A stretch of 64,000 bases of DNA from Piromyces finnis. Its lineage: Eukaryota > Neocallimastigomycota > Neocallimastigomycetes > Neocallimastigales > Neocallimastigaceae. The notes beneath the pieces are model-generated. The model ran no database searches. It saw nothing but the letters and a program-made list of their open reading frames with translations, and had not been told where the DNA came from. Every line of letters begins with the position of its first letter. The first letter of the stretch is position 1. Positions 58,040-64,000 of this stretch are shown here, in pieces. Where the stretch lies: assembly GCA_002104945.1 (NCBI GenBank), contig MCFH01000032.1:186001-250000 (forward strand), written 5' to 3'. The position numbers were made by a program, and so were the translations under genes.

Positions 58040-58111
58040 AGCAGCGTAGCGCAGTGGAAGCGTGGTGGGCTCATAACCCACAGGTCGTATGATCGAAACA
58101 TACCGCTGCTA
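58040..58111 (+). tRNA. Initiator tRNA-Met (CAU), copy 3
   Basis: Identical to copies 1 and 2. Preceded by AAAAATTGTAAAGA and LTR B. The 3' spacer has diverged, and only a T4 run (58134-58137) is available as terminator. Confidence 0.96.
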
Positions 58112-58169
58112 AGGAATTATTATTCTTTTGTAAGAAAATCTTGTATCTGATCAAGTGGTGCAAGTTTGA

Positions 58170-59056
58170 TTTTGGTCGTGCGCATTAGTTCAGATTAAGT
58201 GTTTTAACAAATGGAAAAACTAAAGTTGTATTATTTTGCATCTTGTTAATTACATTCCTAAATTTAGAAAATATACATGGTGCAAATAAAGTAGGATTCT
58301 TAATAAAAAATTAATGAAGCATGGTGATGCTAAAACTTACTTCCTGAAATGGAGGTAAGAAAAAACCATTTATAATCATATTTTTAAGTTTCTTCTTGGT
58401 GGAATTTTAGCTTATGATGAGCTACAAATCGATAAGGCGGAACAAAGACATTTGAATGAACAGCTTTACAGTTCATAGGGGTTTCATGTTCCATAAGTAG
58501 AGGCTCTCGCGGTTTTTCTTACTAAAACAATCCCTATTATTAGTAGTTCAATGAAGTTTTTTTTTGATAGGTTTAGTAAGACACCTAACGTAATCAAGAG
58601 CGCCGACGTCGTACCGATATGGCAAAGGAGCATTCCTAATATTCCGTACACTGGGTTTAATGTTAATATTTCTTCGAATGAAAACATTATGAACTCATAG
58701 GAGAGTTTAGTGAACATCACATTATCATTCCTGATGTTACTTCTCTTTTTTATTTCATTTAACTTATTAGGTAGGGACCAATCCCACACAGTACGAATTG
58801 CAGAGTTCATTGAACTTTTATGCAATTTTAATAATTATTTTATTATATATATATATATATTATTATTATTATTATTATTATTTATTATTTATTTATTATA
58901 TCAATATGTATTATTACCTAATATAATGTAATATTTCAAATTAAATAAATAAATATAAGAAGTGTATTCTCTTTCCAGTTTAAAAAAAAATGGTGATGCT
59001 AAAGTAGTTAAAAACTTTTAATGGAAAAATCTCAAAGGAAATTTAATCAAAGCTTA
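58170..59056 (+). pseudogene. Decayed LINE relative downstream of tRNA copy 3
   Basis: From CGTGCGCATTAGTTCAG onward it aligns by eye to the 3' part of the LINE (TTTTAACAAATGGAAAAAC, TTAATTACATTCCTAAATTT, TACATGGTGCAAAT), but with many substitutions, stops and gaps. Around 58370-58690 the + strand encodes KFLLGG-like and FLTKTIPI-like pieces comparable to the LINE C-terminal block, from a divergent subfamily. A second short piece (58985-59056) matches the region after the RT again. The AT repeats at 58840-58890 are probably the old Asn-tract or tail region. Not functional. Confidence 0.7.
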
Positions 59057-59172
59057 ATGTATTTAAATAATATATTTAAATAATGAATAATAAAAATTAT
59101 AATAAATATTAATTAATTAATAAGAAAATAGATAAATTATATAGAATTTATCCATATTTCTTACAAACAAAA

Positions 59173-59689
59173 TGATGCGTTGACCTATATATTTTTGAAT
59201 AAATAATAAATTCTAGGATTTAGATGAAACAATATATTTAAAAATAAAATATGTTTTATAATTAACAAATAAGTCTCTTAAACTCAAAAAAATAAATTAT
59301 GTTTTTAAATTATTTCTTTATTATATTTTTATTGTCTGTCTTTTTAAAGAAGAATTTTTTTCTTTTTTTTATACATTTTCATTTATTACATACATTATTA
59401 TTTTTAGCTATTAAATATTACTATTACTATTGTTATTATTTATTAAAATTAAAAGAATAAATTAAAATTTTGCTTTAGTATTATAAAATATTACTTATTT
59501 GATCTTCTTTTACTTCAAAATGTTTAAACTTAAAAAAAAGTATTATAAACTATCATTAAATATATAATACCTTAAATAAAATAATAAAAATTTAAAATTA
59601 AAAAAATATTAAAATAAAATTAAAATGAAATTAAAATAAAATTATAACAAAATTAAAATATTAAAAGTATCAATTATTATAAATATAAA
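59173..59689. mobile_element. LTR-like repeat, family C, second copy
   Basis: Begins TGATGCGTTGACC after CAAACAAAA, comparable to 22194. Similarity to the first copy runs to about 59689 with several small gaps. Confidence 0.5.
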
Positions 59690-59951
59690 AACGAAATTAA
59701 ATTTGTCAAATTTAGAATTATTGTATCAATAATAAATAGTATTTTATAGAATAAATTTGGTGTTATTATGTTATTATTCTATATAAATATTATTAAATAA
59801 TAAAACTATCTAAATTATATAATAGAAATTAGATTTATTAATAAACAAGTAGATATTGTTAAAGCTCGTACAATAACTATCGAGATAAAACAATATAAGA
59901 TAACAAAGAAGTAGTTTAAGAATTTGTAACATAGCTACCAATCCATTATCA
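59690..59951. mobile_element. Partial inverted copy of LTR G
   Basis: Reverse complement of the first 260 bp or so of 37202 onward, ending CCAATCCATTATCA. Followed by AAAAA and LTR A. Confidence 0.6.
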
Positions 59952-60152
59952 AAAAATGATATAATTTGATAATAATCATAATTTTGAATTTTACTTCAAA
60001 AAGTGATTATTATATTATATCTTTAGATATAACTGTATAAATTATATAAGTTAAAAATTGTTTTATAATAATACAAATTGTTTTATTAGAAATAAATATT
60101 TATTTAATTGTTTAAAAAAATGATTATTAAAATTATAAAAATATTAACTAAA

Positions 60153-60326
60153 CTATATAATATTTTCTTTATTAATAATAATAAGATATTCTAACTTTTC
60201 TTGTTCTGGTACCTTATATAAATTACACCAATGTTTGAAAGAAAATTCCCAATCATCAAATTCAACCTTTGTTGAACCCAAAATAGATATTCTATTAAAG
60301 GTAATACCTTTAGTAGTATTATCCAT
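60153..60326 (-). pseudogene. Gag N-terminal fragment of element A
   Basis: 57 codons: MDNTTKGITFNRISILGSTK followed by VEFDDWEFSFKHW. The pattern of a Phe/Trp motif near the start resembles Copia-type Gag N termini. The last codons run into LTR sequence, where the frame stops, so this is a deletion remnant. Confidence 0.6.
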
Positions 60327-61644
60327 TATTACTTTTTATTTTTATTTTGTTTAATTTTATTTTAATATTTTATTTAAAAACTCAATTTTTATTTATTCTC
60401 AATAATTTAGTTATAAGAACAATAATATGTTTTTATTTACAACAATCTTTATTTACAATAATTTAGTTATAAGTACAGTAATATGTTTTTATTTACAATA
60501 GTCTTTATTTACAATAATATAATTTTATTTACAGGTATTTTATTTATTATACTTTTATTAAAATAATCTTATATAACGTCTATATAATGTAATATAAAAG
60601 GAGTAATCGGTTGTTACTTGTAGACACTTGTTTTAGTTTTATTGTAATTAAGAAGATTTTATTTTTGAGAAAATGTTAAGAATATATTTTATTTATATTA
60701 AGTTATTTATATATTAGTATTGTAAAAAAAAAAATTTAATTTAGAGTAGGATGTTTATTTTTATTTCTTTATTATAAAGCAGAAAATAATATTGATTATG
60801 TTATTATAGTACCTTCAGAGTACCCGACAGTTTCGTCACCGTGCCTTTCGACCTCCACTAACTAACCGTCATAAATATTAAGTGGTGTAATATTTACTTA
60901 TTAGTTAGCGCTCTACTCCCCCACGATATGTGATAAAACTGCACTCTTACTAACTTACTATAAAACACTTTAATTATCTTAGTAATTAATTAACCGAAAA
61001 GATAAACAAAAGTTATTTTTCGCTGAAAATTAACTAAAAAGACAACTCAATATTATTGCTTTTATTATTTAAAATTTATAACAATACTTTTAATTTTATT
61101 TGACCGATGATTATATTTTATAATTAAATAATTTTTATCTTTAATTTATAAATTATAATTATTAATTTATAATTATAATTTATGTATTTCTTTTTCTTTT
61201 AAAAAAAATAATTAAATATAAAACTTTATTTACAGGATTTATTTTTCGCTTTTTAGTGCCTTACAACAATTTAATTAACCGGCAAAAGCTACTAACTAGA
61301 GGTGATATACTAGACCTCAAAATAAATTTAAACTATATATTTTTATGTCGCTTTACCTTCACGACAAACCTTTAGCCTTCGGTGACTAAAGTTCCTTATT
61401 CGCCAGAGTTCACAAAAGTATTCAACTTGAGAGTCCTGTATTGCGTGCTTTTTATCACACTAACAATCCCTTCCCCCAAGTAAGCGTTCTATTCACACTC
61501 GTCCTACTTTTACAAATACTTCAGTGATTAACAGCTATAGTTTCTAACCAACTGAAACTAGTTAATTATACACTGAAACTCTGTATATGAGCTCTATACG
61601 CTCCTAGTATATTTTTACAAGTATTTTTATTTATAAAGTTTTAT

Positions 61645-61683
<39 letters not shown>

Positions 61684-62038
61684 CTTTTCTTATTTAAAAT
61701 ATCTATATATTTTATCTAATATATAATGTTTATATATCAATTTACTATATTAATACTATACTATTAAGTATTATAATTTATTTATTTTATTTTAATATTG
61801 ATTTAATAATATTTAAATAATATTTCAATATTGAATATTGATTTATTATTTTAATATTATTTTATTATTTAATAAGTTATAATTTCTAAATAGATAAAAT
61901 ATTGAGAATATTTAACTATTCTATTAACTATCTATTCTATACTATTATAACTTAATTATTTAATTAATTTCATAGAATATTTTACTATTCTATATGAAAT
62001 TTTTATATAAAGAAAATTTATATATTTACCTTATTTTG

Positions 62039-62059
62039 ATTCTCCGGTTCGAAGGACCA
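62039..62059 (-). promoter_or_regulatory. tRNA primer binding site of element A
   Basis: Minus strand TGGTCCTTCGAACCGGAG, one base after the LTR end. It fits a tRNA 3' end ...GGTTCGAAGGACCA. Confidence 0.7.
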
Positions 62060-62869
62060 TTGATATAATTTGATAATAATCTTAATTTTGAATTTTACTT
62101 CAAAAAGTGATTATTATATTATATCTTTTGTTATAACTATATAAGTTATATTGATTAAGATTTAAAATCGTTTTTATAAAAATTAATAAAATTGTTTTGT
62201 TAAAACACTAAATTGTTTTATTAGAAACACTTGTTTTTCTAATATTTAAATATTTAAAATTTTATTTATTTAAGTATAAAAGTGATTATTAAAATTATAA
62301 AATATTAATCTAACTATATAATATTTCTTTATTAATAATAATAATAATGATTAAAATAAGAATATTTACATGTATTTATATTTTCTTTTGAATTTAAACT
62401 ATTTACATTAAAACAATAAAATTAATAACTATTTACAATAAAAGTAATTAGAAATAACAATAAAAGAAATAATTAAAAGTTAAAGAATATAAAAAGTTGT
62501 TTATTTTACAATTAATTAAAATAATAATTATTTTTAATGTTTTAATAAAGGTGTTTAATTATATTATTTTATAACATGAATTATTATATTTGTTTACTTT
62601 TAAAGTGTAATTTACTAACGAAGTTATTAAATATTTAATTTAACAATTAATTTAACAAGAGTTATATATTTTGATCTCGATTAATTAAAGTTTATTATTT
62701 TCTTTCAATAATCAAAATATATGCAGTGTTTAGGATTAATTTTATTTAAGAATTTTGGTAAAGTACTTAATTAAACTATAACTTGTTTTAAGTTACTTTT
62801 AGGGTTAACTTAAAAATCAGGTATAATAATAATTTTATATTTATTAATTTCATTATTTATCAATAAATT

Positions 62870-63318
62870 TGTAAAAGGTGTTTTTATAATATTAGTTAAT
62901 AAGTTGTATAGTTTAGTTAATTAAGTTAGTTATTACCTCTCTATACGAGTTAATAACTAAATAAAGTTTTATAAAAAATAATAAAAGAAATAAAATAAAT
63001 ATTATAACACTAAAATAATTACAAACAAATGTATAAAGATTTTATGAAATAATGTTTAATTAAATAATTCTATATTAATTATATTTTTTATTTATTAATT
63101 ATAATTATATACATTAATTATTATTATAGTTACTAATTTACTTTAATACTAACGCTAAAGTATTTAACGTTAGTTTTAACTATACTATTTAACTATATTA
63201 GTTTATTTTCTTTACCACTTGATTGGGTAAAGCAAATAAACTTCCTATTTAATTAATAACCATTAATATATGGTTATACATATATCTGGCCAATAAATGG
63301 TGACCAGAATATATGGTT
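62870..63318. mobile_element. LTR-like fragment L
   Basis: Begins TGTAAAAGGTG shortly after LTR A and includes TTAGTTATTACCTCTC followed by TATACGAG, loosely like a part of LTR D. The end is not defined and no second copy is in the window. Confidence 0.35.
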
Positions 63319-64000
63319 TGTTAAGTTTTTGGGTTTGGTTATGTGGCCAGGTCAGAATGTTATTAATTATATAGTAAAAATGTTTTTTAAGAAATTAAAT
63401 TTAATTATAAAATAACACCTTAAACTCCCAAATGAAAAATGAAAAATTTATATTTACTTTAAAATAACTTTTTATAAATTTTTTATTTATTTAATAATAA
63501 TAATATAAATGATATTATAAGTAACTATATAATTAAGATTATAACTATAATCTTTACAAAGAATTAAAATCGAATTCAATTCATTTTCTTTTATATTCTT
63601 TGTTCAGATTATTAAATTGATATTAATAAGAATAAAGTATTACATGTAATATATTAGTAATATAATTAAATAAGTAATAAGATTGTTTGTTTGTTTGTTT
63701 GTCATGACATAAAATAAAATAAACATATGATTAATCATTTAAACAGTTGATCCTAATTAGTAATTATAAAAACTATTCAATTAATAATTCATCATTATTA
63801 ATTGATATTACCATAACATATTTGTTATAATTAAATAATTATTATTTTCAAAATTATTTCTAATAAAACTTGCCGTTAACCTATTTTATAATAATTAAGA
63901 TTATTTAATTTATAGGTGTTAACTGTTACACCTAAATGGGTCTAGTTCTATTTTTAGTAACAATCGTTATCATTAATTAAATTAATATAACTAAAATTCC
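63319..64000. mobile_element. LTR family I, third copy (cut by window end)
   Basis: TGTTAAGTTTTTGGGTTTGG onward matches 23756, with an insertion of about 130 bp near 63755-63880. The copy continues past the window. Confidence 0.75.

Larger units (their letters stand above)
59957..62862 (-). mobile_element. Internally deleted LTR element A
   Basis: The minus-strand 5' LTR is 62061-62862, followed by T-reversed spacing and the primer site TGGTCCTTCGAACC (62046-62059). A leader of about 1.7 kb with conserved-looking GC-richer patches (60808-60960, 61230-61620) leads to a gag start at 60326. Soon after, the element jumps into the inner part of a 3' LTR (59957-60183). Most of gag and all of pol are missing. 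Confidence 0.68.

Noticed and set aside
58484-58825. Minus-strand open frame of 113 codons
   Set aside because: It lies antisense to the decayed LINE segment and has no independent coding signal.
1-64000. Dictyostelid origin, suggested by tRNA-targeted elements and AT content
   Set aside because: The HSP90 sequence and its codon use look fungal, and the LINE and chromoviruses do not look like TRE or DGLT elements. The assignment remains an inference.

Overview
The window looks like a chromosome segment of an extremely AT-rich fungus, most likely an anaerobic gut fungus (Neocallimastigomycota). That assignment is inferred from long A/T homopolymers, very AT-rich introns and spacers, a fungal-type cytosolic HSP90 ending MEEVD with AAG/GAA-rich codon use, and eukaryotic initiator tRNA genes. 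Only about 9 kb at the left end is ordinary host sequence: a nine-exon gene for an unrecognised tail-anchored coiled-coil protein (267-3362), a 3.5 kb AT-rich spacer, and a two-exon HSP90 gene (6927-9164).

From 9.8 kb onward the window is organised around three identical initiator tRNA-Met genes (9842-9913, 34599-34670, 58040-58111). They appear to be units of an old tandem array, since shared 5' and 3' spacer pieces can be recognised. The units are now about 24 kb apart because retrotransposons have inserted on both sides of each gene. A non-LTR (APE endonuclease plus reverse transcriptase) element sits 62-64 bp downstream of genes 1 and 2, and a decayed relative lies downstream of gene 3. 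Next to gene 1 there are two intact full-length copies in tandem. LTR elements stack upstream, entering an oligo-A tract 14-15 bp before the mature tRNA 5' end. The stack before gene 2 is (in order) LTR families A, C, F, I, B, E-reverse, F, B remnant, E. The stack before gene 3 is A, G, B-reverse, A, B. Most junctions are separated only by short A runs, as expected if new insertions keep duplicating the same A tract.

Three recent autonomous LTR elements are nested in these stacks. Ty3/Gypsy chromovirus D (28032-34571) lies in E. A Ty1/Copia element (37781-49654) lies in G. A second chromovirus, H (40294-46235), lies inside the Copia integrase. All have perfect 5 bp target duplications and LTR pairs that look identical. 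D and H both show a Tf1/sushi-like self-priming arrangement: the presumed 5' end of the transcript is complementary to the primer site just after the 5' LTR. B and A elements instead have PBSs beginning TGG, complementary to tRNA 3' ends, on the minus strand; the B element has no coding capacity.

Other notable structures are a tRNA-derived SINE with a 15 bp target duplication (56782-57352), three solo LTRs (I, K, J) inserted into one host LTR at positions each 1 bp apart (50.7-53.6 kb), and 124 bp hairpin-rich promoter-like monomers in the non-LTR 5' UTR. Family names A to L are local labels. All comparisons were made by eye.
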